Of a stretch of 64,000 nt of DNA, positions 15,641 through 23,265 are shown in pieces. This stretch comes from Herbiconiux moechotypicola (GTDB lineage: Bacteria; Actinomycetota; Actinomycetes; Actinomycetales; Microbacteriaceae). The position numbers were made by a program, and so were the translations under genes. Numbering within the stretch: position 1 is the stretch's first letter; the number at the start of each line of letters is the position of its first letter. Under the pieces are notes generated by a model that searched no databases, was not told the origin of the DNA, and saw only the letters and a program-made list of their open reading frames with translations. Where the stretch lies: NCBI RefSeq assembly GCF_024979255.1, contig NZ_JANLCN010000005.1, positions 248,001 to 312,000 of the forward strand, read 5' to 3'.

Positions 15641-16551
15641 CTGAGGGCTCCGGCGATGCTGCGGACGATCTCGGCCCGCGCCGCCCGCCCCGACGCCGTC
15701 GGCAGCAGCGGATAGACGTGCACCTTGCCCACGCCCTCGTGCAGCTCGAGCGGCACGCCGGCCTCCGCGGCACGGCGGGCGAGCAGGTGGGCGTCGGGGT
15801 TCAGCACGTCGCGCGTGCCGGTGAAGAGCGTGAGCGGGCCGAGGCCCTCGAGGCGTCCGGCGAGGGGGCTCACCACCGGGTCTCGCAGGTCGAGGTCGCC
15901 CCGCCAGTGCTCGGCCAGAACCCGGCCGCCGGGAGTGGCGAGCCAGGGGTCGGAGGGCTGCACGAGCGGGATGCGCGGGTTGCTCCAGGTGAGGTCGAGG
16001 GCGGGCGAGATGAGCACGGTGCGCGGCAGCACGAGCGGCTCCGGCTTCGTGCCGTCGCGGAGCGCCATCGCTGCGGATAGCGCGATCTGCCCGCCCGCCG
16101 AGTCGCCCGCGAGCACCGTGGGCCCGAAGCGCTCGCCGCATTCGCGCACCAGCTGCACCACCCCGGCCACCACTTCGGCGGCCGTGCCGAACGGCACGAG
16201 CGGGTAGATCGGCAGCACCACCGCGGTGCGGGCCTCCACGGCGAGCTGCGCCACCAGCCGCCAGTGCTGCCGCGCCACCTCGCCCACCCAGCCGCCGCCG
16301 TGCACGTACACCACGGCGCCCCACGCATCCGGTGCCGCCTCGCCGGCGCGCGGCGCGATCGTGTAGACCGGCCAGGGCCGATGCGACACCGACACCTCGA
16401 GGTCGCCCGCGAGTCGCGTGGGCGGCCCGTAGCTCACGGGGCGCAACTCACGCTCGCGCACCCGCCGCCGTGCACCCTCCTCGGTCACGAACACCCGATT
16501 CGCCCGCAGCGCCCGCAGCAGCGGCACCACCGCCCACTCCGGAATCTCCAT
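15631..16551 (-). CDS. Alpha/beta hydrolase (HSL-type esterase)
   Basis: Hormone-sensitive-lipase-type esterase (306 aa). The oxyanion motif is YVHGGGW, the nucleophile elbow is AGDSAGG, the acid is in GTRDVLNPD and the histidine in GKVHVYP, giving a complete triad. It probably hydrolyses small acyl esters in the cytosol. ATG 16551 has GAGGGG directly upstream and a CAGGAT six bases before it. It lies 49 bp after the PrsW gene on the same strand and may be the last gene of the intramembrane-protease operon. Confidence 0.88.
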   Translation of the reverse strand: MEIPEWAVVPLLRALRANRVFVTEEGARRRVRERELRPVSYGPPTRLAGDLEVSVSHRPWPVYTIAPRAGEAAPDAWGAVVYVHGGGWVGEVARQHWRLVAQLAVEARTAVVLPIYPLVPFGTAAEVVAGVVQLVRECGERFGPTVLAGDSAGGQIALSAAMALRDGTKPEPLVLPRTVLISPALDLTWSNPRIPLVQPSDPWLATPGGRVLAEHWRGDLDLRDPVVSPLAGRLEGLGPLTLFTGTRDVLNPDAHLLARRAAEAGVPLELHEGVGKVHVYPLLPTASGRAARAEIVRSIAGALSSA

Positions 16552-16600
16552 CCCCTCATCCTGCCGCGCCCGGCCGCCGCGCGGCGGGATGAGGCGCGAA

Positions 16601-17542
16601 TCAGGGCGCTGACGCGGGGGTGCCGGGGGCGTCGGCCGGGGCCGGGGTGGGGGTGCGCAGGCGGAGGCGGCCGCGGCGCAGGAGGACGGCGGCGATGACG
16701 ACGAGTGCCACCGCGATGACGGCGGGCGGGATGACATTGGCCGGTGAGGTGAGGCCCCACTCGGCGTCCCACAGCAGGTGCGCGGCGAGGGTGGTCGTGA
16801 GGGCCGCAGCGAACACAGCGATGCCACGACCGGTGCGACCGCGACCGTGCAGCACGATGAGCGCCGCCAGGCCGAAACCGGCGATGCCCGCGTAGAGCGA
16901 GTGCGACCCCACCGCGAGGGCACTGCGCACGAGCAGCGACTGCGTCACGGCCTCGGTCACCGGCACCGCGGCGTCGCGCGCCTCGGCTGCGGCCGACAGG
17001 GCGTAGGTCACGTTCTCGACGGTGAGGAACCCGATGCCCACTGCGGCGCCCAGCACGAATCCATCGAGCGGGTCACGCACCCAGCGGCGGCCGACGCCGA
17101 TGAGCGCCAGCACGCCGAGGAGCTTCACGGCCTCCTCGATCACAGGCGCCGACAGCACGAGGTCGGGGTCGAGACTGAGCTTCGCCGCGACCGCGTCGAT
17201 CTGCTCGTTGAGGAAGCCCGACAGGAAGACGCACATGCCCCCACCCCACACGACCGCCGTGGCGACGATGATCCACGGACGGCCGAGCGGTCGAAGCGGG
17301 TCGATCGCCCACAGCAGCAGAAGCAGCAGCGCCCCGAGCACCGCCTGCGCGCCCACGGCCACGACGGCCACCACGGGGTCGGCGACGACCGTCGGCAGCC
17401 GGTACCACACCACCGCCACGGCTCCCGCGAGCGTCAGCGGCACGAGCAGCCAGCTCATCGGCTGGGCGAGCCTCCACACGGGTGACCACCGCGGATGCGC
17501 GAGGGGCGGCGAAGGCGGCTGCGGGATGTGGGGAACGCTCAC
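16601..17542 (-). CDS. PrsW-family intramembrane metalloprotease
   Basis: Membrane protein of 313 aa with about eight spans and the PrsW signature: VIEEAVKLLG (Glu136, Glu137, Lys140), VENVTYAL, SHSLYAGIAGFG and HLLWDAEWG supplying histidines. In Bacillus subtilis PrsW performs site-1 cleavage of the anti-sigma factor RsiW. GTG 17542 overlaps the stop of the upstream anchored protein (GTGA). The C-terminal tail is Thr/Pro/Ala-rich. With a CPBP protease two genes upstream and an anchored protein between, it may be part of a membrane-protein processing module. Confidence 0.9.
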   Translation of the reverse strand: MSVPHIPQPPSPPLAHPRWSPVWRLAQPMSWLLVPLTLAGAVAVVWYRLPTVVADPVVAVVAVGAQAVLGALLLLLLWAIDPLRPLGRPWIIVATAVVWGGGMCVFLSGFLNEQIDAVAAKLSLDPDLVLSAPVIEEAVKLLGVLALIGVGRRWVRDPLDGFVLGAAVGIGFLTVENVTYALSAAAEARDAAVPVTEAVTQSLLVRSALAVGSHSLYAGIAGFGLAALIVLHGRGRTGRGIAVFAAALTTTLAAHLLWDAEWGLTSPANVIPPAVIAVALVVIAAVLLRRGRLRLRTPTPAPADAPGTPASAP

Positions 17543-18129
17543 GAGGCGCCGTCCGTGGTGTCTGTCGTGTGGGACTCGGCCTCGGTGGTGGTGACCGAGG
17601 CGAGGAGATCGGGGACGATCGTCCAGGCTCCGCCGGGGGCGGTGCCACTCGCGGTCACGACGACCGCCCAGCCGGAGACGTCGATCTGCGCGACGCCCAC
17701 GGCACCGCCGTCGGGCAGCATCGCCCACAGCCGCTCGCCGCGCGACGCCGACGGCCCGGCCGCCACCGTCTGCAGGTCGAGCCCGCCCGCATCCTGACCC
17801 CGTGCATCCTCGAGCGTCGCCCGTGCCGTCGTGCGCGCCGGCACGAACCGCACCTCGATGCTCGCCGACTCGCCGGGCGCGCTGAAGCGCTGGCTGTCGC
17901 TGCCCACCTCCGACTCGCGGTAGAACCAGCCGCCGGGGGCTCGATAGGCCACGCCCGCACTGCCGTCGACGGGCTGGTAGCTGATGGAGGCGCCGGTGGC
18001 CGGGAGGTCGTGCACCCGGGGATCGACGATGGCAGCGTTCACGGCGAACGGGATCGCGACCGTGAGCGCGAAACCCAGCGCGAAGACGAGCGCGAGCAGG
18101 GGCCCGGGGCGTTCGAGGCGGCGGGTCAC
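17539..18129 (-). CDS. Single-span membrane-anchored extracytoplasmic protein
   Basis: Unrecognised protein of 196 aa. After basic residues (TRRLERP) one hydrophobic segment (about residues 10-35) is followed by a soluble domain with aromatic and beta-rich stretches such as GVAYRAPGGWFYRES and a Thr/Glu/Asp-rich C-terminus. This looks like an N-terminal anchor or uncleaved signal with the main body outside. It overlaps the CPBP gene (GTG 18129 / stop 18126) and the PrsW gene (17542/17539) by 4 bp each, so all three are translated together. It is a natural candidate for substrate or partner of either protease. Confidence 0.75.
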   Translation of the reverse strand: MTRRLERPGPLLALVFALGFALTVAIPFAVNAAIVDPRVHDLPATGASISYQPVDGSAGVAYRAPGGWFYRESEVGSDSQRFSAPGESASIEVRFVPARTTARATLEDARGQDAGGLDLQTVAAGPSASRGERLWAMLPDGGAVGVAQIDVSGWAVVVTASGTAPGGAWTIVPDLLASVTTTEAESHTTDTTDGAS

Positions 18130-19085
18130 GGGGCTTCCGCCGGATGGGGAGAGGCCGAGTGCGGCGACAGCGAGCGTGCCGCAGTCGCACGCCGCCACGC
18201 CCAGGCGGCGCAGGCCGCCAGCACCAGCAGCACGACGATGTCGACCAGCGACCCCTCCGCCCCGTAGTCGCCGCCGCTCAGCACCGGATCGGCGCCCGAG
18301 GTGACGTTCACCACGAAGAGCGAGTTCGGCGGCTCCTGGCCCGACACCGAGATGCCGAAGAGGCTGCCCTGCGCCCAGTTCCAGGTGGCGTGGTACGCGA
18401 TGAGGCCCCACAGCCCTCCCTCGGCCAGCACCCAGAACACGGCCACCACCGAGTACAGCGTCATGTCGATGATCGGCAGCAGGCTGAACTCCTCGGAGAA
18501 GGAGTGACCCACGGTGAAGTAGACCGCCGAGACGATCAGGGCCCCCAGCACGCCGGTCTTCGGGTACCACACCTGCACCAGGTAACCGCGCGCGACGATC
18601 TCCTCGGCCCCGCTCTGCACGGCGAAGGCGACGAGGGCGACGAACACCCAGCCGAGCGCCTGCGTGTGCACCAGCTCGCCGGATGCGGTGGTCGCGAACA
18701 CGAGAGACCCCGTCGCGAGCCCGACCACGAGGTAGACGGCGAGCTGGGCCAGGGCGATGCCGGCACCGCGGGCCACCCGGAATCCCGCTCGCGACGGCTC
18801 GCGGAAGCCGATGCTCGCGAACGGCCGGCGCTCCTTGAATCGCAGCCACAGCCAGAGCAGCAGCCACACCACGAGGAACGCGGGCGTGATGGCCGCGACG
18901 CCGCCCTGCTCGAACAGCTCGGCCGGGAGCAGCGCCCGCAGCACCGGACCCGTCTGGAAGAGGGCCACCGTGATGAGCACCGCGACGAGAGTCCCGACGA
19001 CAAGTCCGCTCGGTCGTCCGGATTCGGCCATCGCCAGCGGGAATCGGCCGCCTGCCGACCGCGTCCCGCCACCACTGATCCCCAT
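18126..19085 (-). CDS. CPBP-family intramembrane metalloprotease (Abi/CAAX)
   Basis: Type II CAAX prenyl protease / Rce1-like membrane protease (319 aa). The three active-site motifs are present: SGAEEIVARG (Glu161, Glu162, Arg166), VGHSF and YHATWNWAQG. About eight hydrophobic segments are seen. ATG 19085 has TAGGCT seven bases upstream; ATG 19031 is an alternative. It is the first gene of the operon ending with PrsW and possibly the esterase. Bacterial members act in peptide maturation, bacteriocin self-protection or unknown processing. Confidence 0.88.
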   Translation of the reverse strand: MGISGGGTRSAGGRFPLAMAESGRPSGLVVGTLVAVLITVALFQTGPVLRALLPAELFEQGGVAAITPAFLVVWLLLWLWLRFKERRPFASIGFREPSRAGFRVARGAGIALAQLAVYLVVGLATGSLVFATTASGELVHTQALGWVFVALVAFAVQSGAEEIVARGYLVQVWYPKTGVLGALIVSAVYFTVGHSFSEEFSLLPIIDMTLYSVVAVFWVLAEGGLWGLIAYHATWNWAQGSLFGISVSGQEPPNSLFVVNVTSGADPVLSGGDYGAEGSLVDIVVLLVLAACAAWAWRRATAARSLSPHSASPHPAEAP

Positions 19086-19092
19086 CGTGATG

Positions 19093-19098
19093 AGCCTA
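19093..19098 (-). promoter_or_regulatory. -10 of the CPBP/PrsW operon
   Basis: TAGGCT on the minus strand, seven bases before ATG 19085. Confidence 0.4.
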
Positions 19099-19220
19099 CC
19101 CGGGTCGTGACGGCTCGGTCGCCGACGGCTCGCGCCCTGTGCCATCGGCGGGGTGGCGGATGTGCGGGGCCGAGTGGGCAGGGATGCGCGGCGTGGTGGG
19201 CGGCGATCGTTCCCGACCCG

Positions 19221-20525
19221 TCAGGGCGACAGCGTGGCGCTCTGCAGCCGGGTGAATGCGGCGAGGGTGGCGGTGGCGAGGTCGGCGATGCCGGGCAGGG
19301 CCGTGGGGTCGGTGCTGAATCCGATGCCCAGCGTGTCGGCGTCGGAGATCGCGGCGATGCGAAGAGCGTGGTGGGCACCCGGCTCCGACGACGAGTACAG
19401 CTGCGTCACCCGCCGGCCCGCCACCGACACGGCCACGCGGGGACCGGGCACGTTCGAGACCGCGACGGCGAACTCCCGCGCGCTGCCGGTGAGCAGATCG
19501 GCCGTGGTGGCCCCCACGCTGCCGAGCCGCCCGAGCGCGTGCATGAGGTCGTAGAGCACGGCGGCGTCGTCGCTCTGCTTCGCCGTGCGCGTCTGGGCGC
19601 TGATCGCGTCGAGCCGCTCTGCCGGATGCATCGGGCCCAGTGGCAGGTCGACGTCGAGGAACGAATCGTGGTTGCCGAGCGACCCGCCCTCCTCGGCGCG
19701 ATGGTGCAGACTCACCGGCACCTGCGCGCGCAGCCGTCCCGGCGTTCGCCCCACGCCGCTCGCCGTCGTCGTCGGCCACGTCGCGAGTCCGCCTGCCACG
19801 CTGGCCAGCAGCACGTCGTTGACCGTGGCGTGACTCGGCCTCGACGCACCGATCGCCCGCATGCCCGCCAAGGGCAGGGCGCAGAAGGCGAGCTCCCGTG
19901 CGCTCGTCACCGGCCGGTCGAAGGGAGAACGCCCACCAGGGTGGCCGAGCTCGCGTGCGACGACGGCGGGGAGTCTCCGCACCTCGTCGAGCGGGGTGAG
20001 CGGATGCGCGGCCGCTGCGCTCGCGGGACGTGCCGGCCGCATCCCGCTCTCGTGCACCGGCGCATCGTGCGGGTCGAGCAGCACCGCTTCGAGAAAGCGG
20101 ACCGCGGCGATGCCGTCGGCCATGGCGTGGTGGATGCGCGCCGCGATCGCCTGCCGGCCGTCGGGAAGGGGACCGATCACGTCGAACGTCCAGAGCGGGT
20201 GGGAGCGGTCGAGGTGCTCCGACATGAGCTCGCTCACGAGGAGGCGCACCTGGTCGTCGTCGGCGCACTCTCCCGCACGCGCGCGCACGTGGTAGTCGAG
20301 GTCGACCGTGTCGGCCCGTACCCAGCGGGGTGGGCCGGAGGTGGTGTCGATCCGCTCCTGCGCCCTGGGCACCCGTGGCAGGCGCTCCGCCACGGAGCGG
20401 CGCAGCTGGTCGACGGAGAGCGGAGCGCCCGGCTCGACCACGATCAGCTTGAGGGTGTGGCCGAGCAGCGACTCCGATTCGAGGGAGAGGATGCGGGCGT
20501 CGTCGGCGGACAGCTGATCGCCCAT
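19221..20525 (-). CDS. WS/DGAT-like acyltransferase
   Basis: Wax-ester-synthase / diacylglycerol-acyltransferase-like protein of 434 aa, slightly short for the family (about 450-480). The catalytic HHxxxDG motif is HHAMADG (His132, His133, Asp137). Other family blocks include SHPLWTFDVI, SHATVNDVLLASVAGGL and VSNVPGP. It would esterify acyl-CoA with a fatty alcohol, diacylglycerol or other acceptor. ATG 20525 has GGAG upstream and lies 13 bp after an 83-codon gene. It is the last gene of a leftward cluster with an NTF2-like protein and a deazaflavin oxidoreductase. Confidence 0.85.
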   Translation of the reverse strand: MGDQLSADDARILSLESESLLGHTLKLIVVEPGAPLSVDQLRRSVAERLPRVPRAQERIDTTSGPPRWVRADTVDLDYHVRARAGECADDDQVRLLVSELMSEHLDRSHPLWTFDVIGPLPDGRQAIAARIHHAMADGIAAVRFLEAVLLDPHDAPVHESGMRPARPASAAAAHPLTPLDEVRRLPAVVARELGHPGGRSPFDRPVTSARELAFCALPLAGMRAIGASRPSHATVNDVLLASVAGGLATWPTTTASGVGRTPGRLRAQVPVSLHHRAEEGGSLGNHDSFLDVDLPLGPMHPAERLDAISAQTRTAKQSDDAAVLYDLMHALGRLGSVGATTADLLTGSAREFAVAVSNVPGPRVAVSVAGRRVTQLYSSSEPGAHHALRIAAISDADTLGIGFSTDPTALPGIADLATATLAAFTRLQSATLSP

Positions 20526-20538
20526 CGGCGCTCCGTTC

Positions 20539-20790
20539 TCAGCCGGCGTTGATGGCCGTGACGGCCGCGGCGCCGAGCATTCCGGGCAGTGCGGCGTTCG
20601 CGCCGACACCCTCGGCGTGGAACGTGCCGTCGGGAGTGAACCAGGCCTCGAGACCGTCGGGGTTGAACGGCTGGTTGAGCTTCGCCAGGTGCGCCCCGAC
20701 GTCTTTGAGGTAGTAGCGGAGCTCGCCGCCCACGGTGCGCTTGTCGGTGTGCTGTGAGGCTTCGAGCTGCTCCTCGGTGGGTTCGGTCAT
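20539..20790 (-). CDS. Conserved hypothetical protein, 83 aa
   Basis: Unrecognised small soluble protein with no membrane segment. The N-terminus is acidic (MTEPTEEQLEAS), with a mixed middle (RYYLKDVGAHLAKL) and a Gly/Ala-rich end. ATG 20790 is preceded by TAGGCT at seven bases and a CGGGAG stretch. It sits 13 bp before the acyltransferase start, so it is probably co-transcribed. Confidence 0.65.
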   Translation of the reverse strand: MTEPTEEQLEASQHTDKRTVGGELRYYLKDVGAHLAKLNQPFNPDGLEAWFTPDGTFHAEGVGANAALPGMLGAAAVTAINAG

Positions 20791-20797
20791 GCTCCCG

Positions 20798-20803
20798 AGC
20801 CTA
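20798..20803 (-). promoter_or_regulatory. -10 of the 83-aa gene / acyltransferase unit
   Basis: TAGGCT on the minus strand, seven bases before ATG 20790. Confidence 0.4.
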
Positions 20804-20814
20804 TTCGTGCTGCC

Positions 20815-21168
20815 CTACTCGTGCAGGAGGGTGCGCAGCTCGACGATGCGGCTGTCGGCCACCGTCACGATGTCGATGCCCCGCGCCACGGGAGTGCCCT
20901 CGGGCCCGAAGGTCCAGGCCAGCGCGCCGACGCCGTCGCCGGTGTAGAGCACGCCGTCCTCACGGAATTCGAAGCTGTCGGGGGCCGTGGCCAGAAGACC
21001 GGCGGCTTTCGCTTCGAGGGCGTCCCATCCGGTGACGGTCTCTTCGGGGTCGATGAACACGACCTCGGGTGAGAAGCTCGCCTCGATGGCGGCGCGGCGC
21101 GACGCGGCGTCGCGGTTGCCGAAGACGTCGTGCAGATTGGTGGCGAGGAGCTCGGGGATGGTGGGCAT
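20815..21168 (-). CDS. NTF2-like / SnoaL-fold protein
   Basis: Cone-fold protein of 117 aa resembling the SnoaL-like / DUF4440 group: an N-terminal helix pair, FSPEVVFIDPEETVTGWDAL, a central strand segment and FGPEGTPVARGIDIVTVADSRIVELRTL at the end. Such proteins are small isomerases, hydrolases or dimer partners; no activity can be assigned. ATG 21168 has GGAG six bases upstream and lies 11 bp after the deazaflavin oxidoreductase gene, so the two form an operon. Confidence 0.78.
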   Translation of the reverse strand: MPTIPELLATNLHDVFGNRDAASRRAAIEASFSPEVVFIDPEETVTGWDALEAKAAGLLATAPDSFEFREDGVLYTGDGVGALAWTFGPEGTPVARGIDIVTVADSRIVELRTLLHE

Positions 21169-21179
21169 GATCGCTCCGT

Positions 21180-21626
21180 TCAGTTTTCGTCGGGACGGCG
21201 GGTGAGCACGAAGACCGGGATCTCGCGGTCGGTCTTCTTCTGGTAGTCGGCGTAGGGCGGGTAGGCCGCGACCGCGCGCTCCCACCAGAGGGCCTTCTCG
21301 TCGCCGAACACCTCGCGGGCGGTGTAGTCGTGCTTCTCGGTGCGGTCTTGCAGCTCGACGTGCGGCTCTTTGACGATGTTGTAGTACCACACGGGGTGCT
21401 TCGGGGCGCCGCCGAGCGAGGCGACCACGGCGTAGTCGCCGTCGTGCTCGACCCGCATCAGGGGCGTCTTGCGGATCTTGCCGGTCTTCGCGCCGACGCT
21501 GGTGAGGATGATGACACCCATCCCGTGGAGTTCGGTGGCCTCCGTGCCGCCGGAGGCCTCGTAGACGTCGAGCTGCTTGCGTGCCCAGTCGCTCGTTCCT
21601 GGTTCGTACTCACCGATCAATGGCAT
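21180..21626 (-). CDS. Deazaflavin (F420)-dependent nitroreductase family protein
   Basis: Ddn/DDO-family split-beta-barrel protein (148 aa). Family blocks are [46 protein letters not shown] and an aromatic C-terminal [13 protein letters not shown]. These proteins bind F420 or F420H2 and reduce small molecules. The cofactor pathway is not in this window. ATG 21626 has TAGCAT six bases before it. It starts the unit that continues with the NTF2-like protein. Confidence 0.88.
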   Translation of the reverse strand: MPLIGEYEPGTSDWARKQLDVYEASGGTEATELHGMGVIILTSVGAKTGKIRKTPLMRVEHDGDYAVVASLGGAPKHPVWYYNIVKEPHVELQDRTEKHDYTAREVFGDEKALWWERAVAAYPPYADYQKKTDREIPVFVLTRRPDEN

Positions 21627-21632
21627 GGCTCG

Positions 21633-21638
21633 ATGCTA
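21633..21638 (-). promoter_or_regulatory. -10 of the deazaflavin oxidoreductase gene
   Basis: TAGCAT on the minus strand, six bases before ATG 21626. Confidence 0.45.
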
Positions 21639-21689
21639 GGCCCTGCCGCCGACAGCGGGGCCGATGTGTCGGAATCGGTCGCCGATCGT

Positions 21690-22391
21690 TCAGGCGGCCT
21701 TCGCCTCGACCGGGCGGCGGGCGAGCAGCGGATGCGGCACCGCGCGGTAGGCGGCGACGCTGATGAGGGCCAGCCACGCCCATCCGGCCAGCACCGCCAG
21801 CCAGAGGAGGGCCACGCCGGCGGGGCCGCCGGAGAGTGCGCCACCGGCGGCGAACGCGACGATCACGACGATGCCGGCGATCCGGGAGAGGATGCCGGCG
21901 GTGGGCGAGACATGCCGCTTCGCCCACGAGCCCGCCACGATCGCGGCGGCGCCTAGGCACACGAAGCCGAGTCCGCCGAACACGAGGTGCAGCATGCCGC
22001 TCGTGGTGAAGACTCCGCCGGAGGTGCCGGGAGGGAAGGCGCCCGTGGCATCGGGCGGGAAGAACGCGCTCAGCACGAGGCAGACCCCGTAGACACCGAC
22101 GAGGACGGCGGCTACCCGTGACCATGCCGGGGTGCGGGCGAGGCCGATCGCGGCCACCAGGGTCATGACGCCGGCGAGACCCAGGTTGAGCAGCTGCAGC
22201 CAGCCGAGGTCGCCGAGCAGAAGGAGGCTGAGCGCGTCGCGGGAGAGGTCGAAGCCGGGGCGGGTGAGGGCGAGCACGAGACCGAAAACCAGGTAGAAGG
22301 GCCCGGCCACGACGCCCCAGCCGAGCATCGACCGCGTGACGGCGGCGGCGCCGTCGAATTCGTTCTTCGTGGGGGTGTCGGCGGTCGGCAT
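21690..22391 (-). CDS. DUF998 integral membrane protein
   Basis: Six-span membrane protein of 233 aa matching DUF998: GPFYLVFGLVLALTRPGFDLSRDALSLL near the start, FPPDATGAFPPG in an external loop, and HLVFGGLGF. Function unknown. ATG 22391 has GAGGGAG upstream. It is divergent from a TetR regulator across a region packed with GTGCA/TGCAC dyads, so TetR very probably controls it. Confidence 0.82.
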   Translation of the reverse strand: MPTADTPTKNEFDGAAAVTRSMLGWGVVAGPFYLVFGLVLALTRPGFDLSRDALSLLLLGDLGWLQLLNLGLAGVMTLVAAIGLARTPAWSRVAAVLVGVYGVCLVLSAFFPPDATGAFPPGTSGGVFTTSGMLHLVFGGLGFVCLGAAAIVAGSWAKRHVSPTAGILSRIAGIVVIVAFAAGGALSGGPAGVALLWLAVLAGWAWLALISVAAYRAVPHPLLARRPVEAKAA

Positions 22392-22432
22392 GGCGGGCTC
22401 CCTCGGCTTTCGGGGTTTCAGGATGCATGTTC

Positions 22433-22468
22433 TGCACCAGTGCGTGCATTAGTGCACTGATGAGTGCA
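22433..22468. promoter_or_regulatory. Pair of TGCAC/GTGCA dyads, candidate TetR operators
   Basis: First dyad TGCAC-N6-GTGCA (22433-22448), second dyad TGCACT-GATG-AGTGCA (22453-22468), and a nested palindrome AGTGCACT (22451-22458). They lie between DUF998 and TetR and abut the -10-like CATGAT of the TetR gene. Confidence 0.6.
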
Positions 22469-22478
22469 TGATGGCAGG

Positions 22479-23120
22479 GTGCCGAACGTCACCGCAACCG
22501 ATCCCCGCCAGATCCGCTCACGGGCGCTCATCCTCGACGCCGCCGTCGGGCATTTTCTCGAGCACGGGTACCTCGGCGGCAACGTCGACGCGCTCGCCTC
22601 GGAGGCCGGTGTGGCCAAACGCACGGTCTACAACCTGTTCGAGAGCAAGGCTGTGCTGTTCCGGGCAGCGATCGAGCACGCCACGGAGACCGCCGAGGCG
22701 TTCATCGCCGAATGGGTCGATCGGCCGGACGGCGAGGTCTCGGCGACGGCGCTCGACGACGAATTCACCACGTTCGCCCTCGCCCACGCGCGTGCGGTGC
22801 TGCAGCCCCGCGTGCTGGCCACCCGGCGGCTTCTCATCGGCGAGGTCGCCCGCTTTCCCGAACTCGCTGCCGACTACTACGAGCGCGTCCCGGCCCGGGT
22901 GATGCGCGCCCTGGCTCAGCGCCTCGGGAGATATGCCTCCAGCGGCATGCTGCGGGTCGACGATCCCGAGGCGGCGGCGCAGCACTTCTCCTACCTGGTG
23001 TTGGGCGCGACTCTCGACCAGGCCCTCTTCGCACCCGGCATCCTCGACGACACCGACCTCATCGCCTCCCGTGCCCGATCAGGCGCCCGCGCCTTTCTCG
23101 CCCTCTCCGCCCCACACTGA
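22479..23120 (+). CDS. TetR/AcrR-family regulator
   Basis: TetR regulator of 213 aa. An N-terminal helix-turn-helix (SEAGVAKRTVYNLFESKAVLF) is followed by an all-helical ligand domain of the TetR_C_33/AefR type. I choose GTG 22479: a CATGAT ends exactly six bases upstream, matching the leaderless pattern seen at other starts; GTG 22464 lies inside the operator. It probably represses itself and the divergent DUF998 gene. Confidence 0.85.
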   Translation: MPNVTATDPRQIRSRALILDAAVGHFLEHGYLGGNVDALASEAGVAKRTVYNLFESKAVLFRAAIEHATETAEAFIAEWVDRPDGEVSATALDDEFTTFALAHARAVLQPRVLATRRLLIGEVARFPELAADYYERVPARVMRALAQRLGRYASSGMLRVDDPEAAAQHFSYLVLGATLDQALFAPGILDDTDLIASRARSGARAFLALSAPH

Positions 23121-23126
23121 GGCGCC

Positions 23127-23231
23127 TCAGAGCCCCAATCCGTCGGAGGACGTGCTGTCCCAGAGTCGTACCTCGGTGTCGTCGAACTCGGCGAACGTCT
23201 CCTCGTAGGCGAGGGAAAGGTGATCAATCAT
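23127..23231 (-). CDS. Possible 34-aa acidic small protein
   Basis: Short open frame of 34 codons from ATG 23231 (GTG 23240 would give 37), beginning 34 bp after the NYN gene stop on the same strand. The translation starts MIDHLSLAYEETFAEF and ends SDGLGL; it is acidic with protein-like composition and good third-position G+C. No strong Shine-Dalgarno is visible (GGAT upstream of the GTG). Not recognised; it could equally be chance in a 3' leader. Confidence 0.35.
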   Translation of the reverse strand: MIDHLSLAYEETFAEFDDTEVRLWDSTSSDGLGL

Positions 23232-23265
23232 CGGATTCACGAATCCATGATGCCACGTGTCGTCG

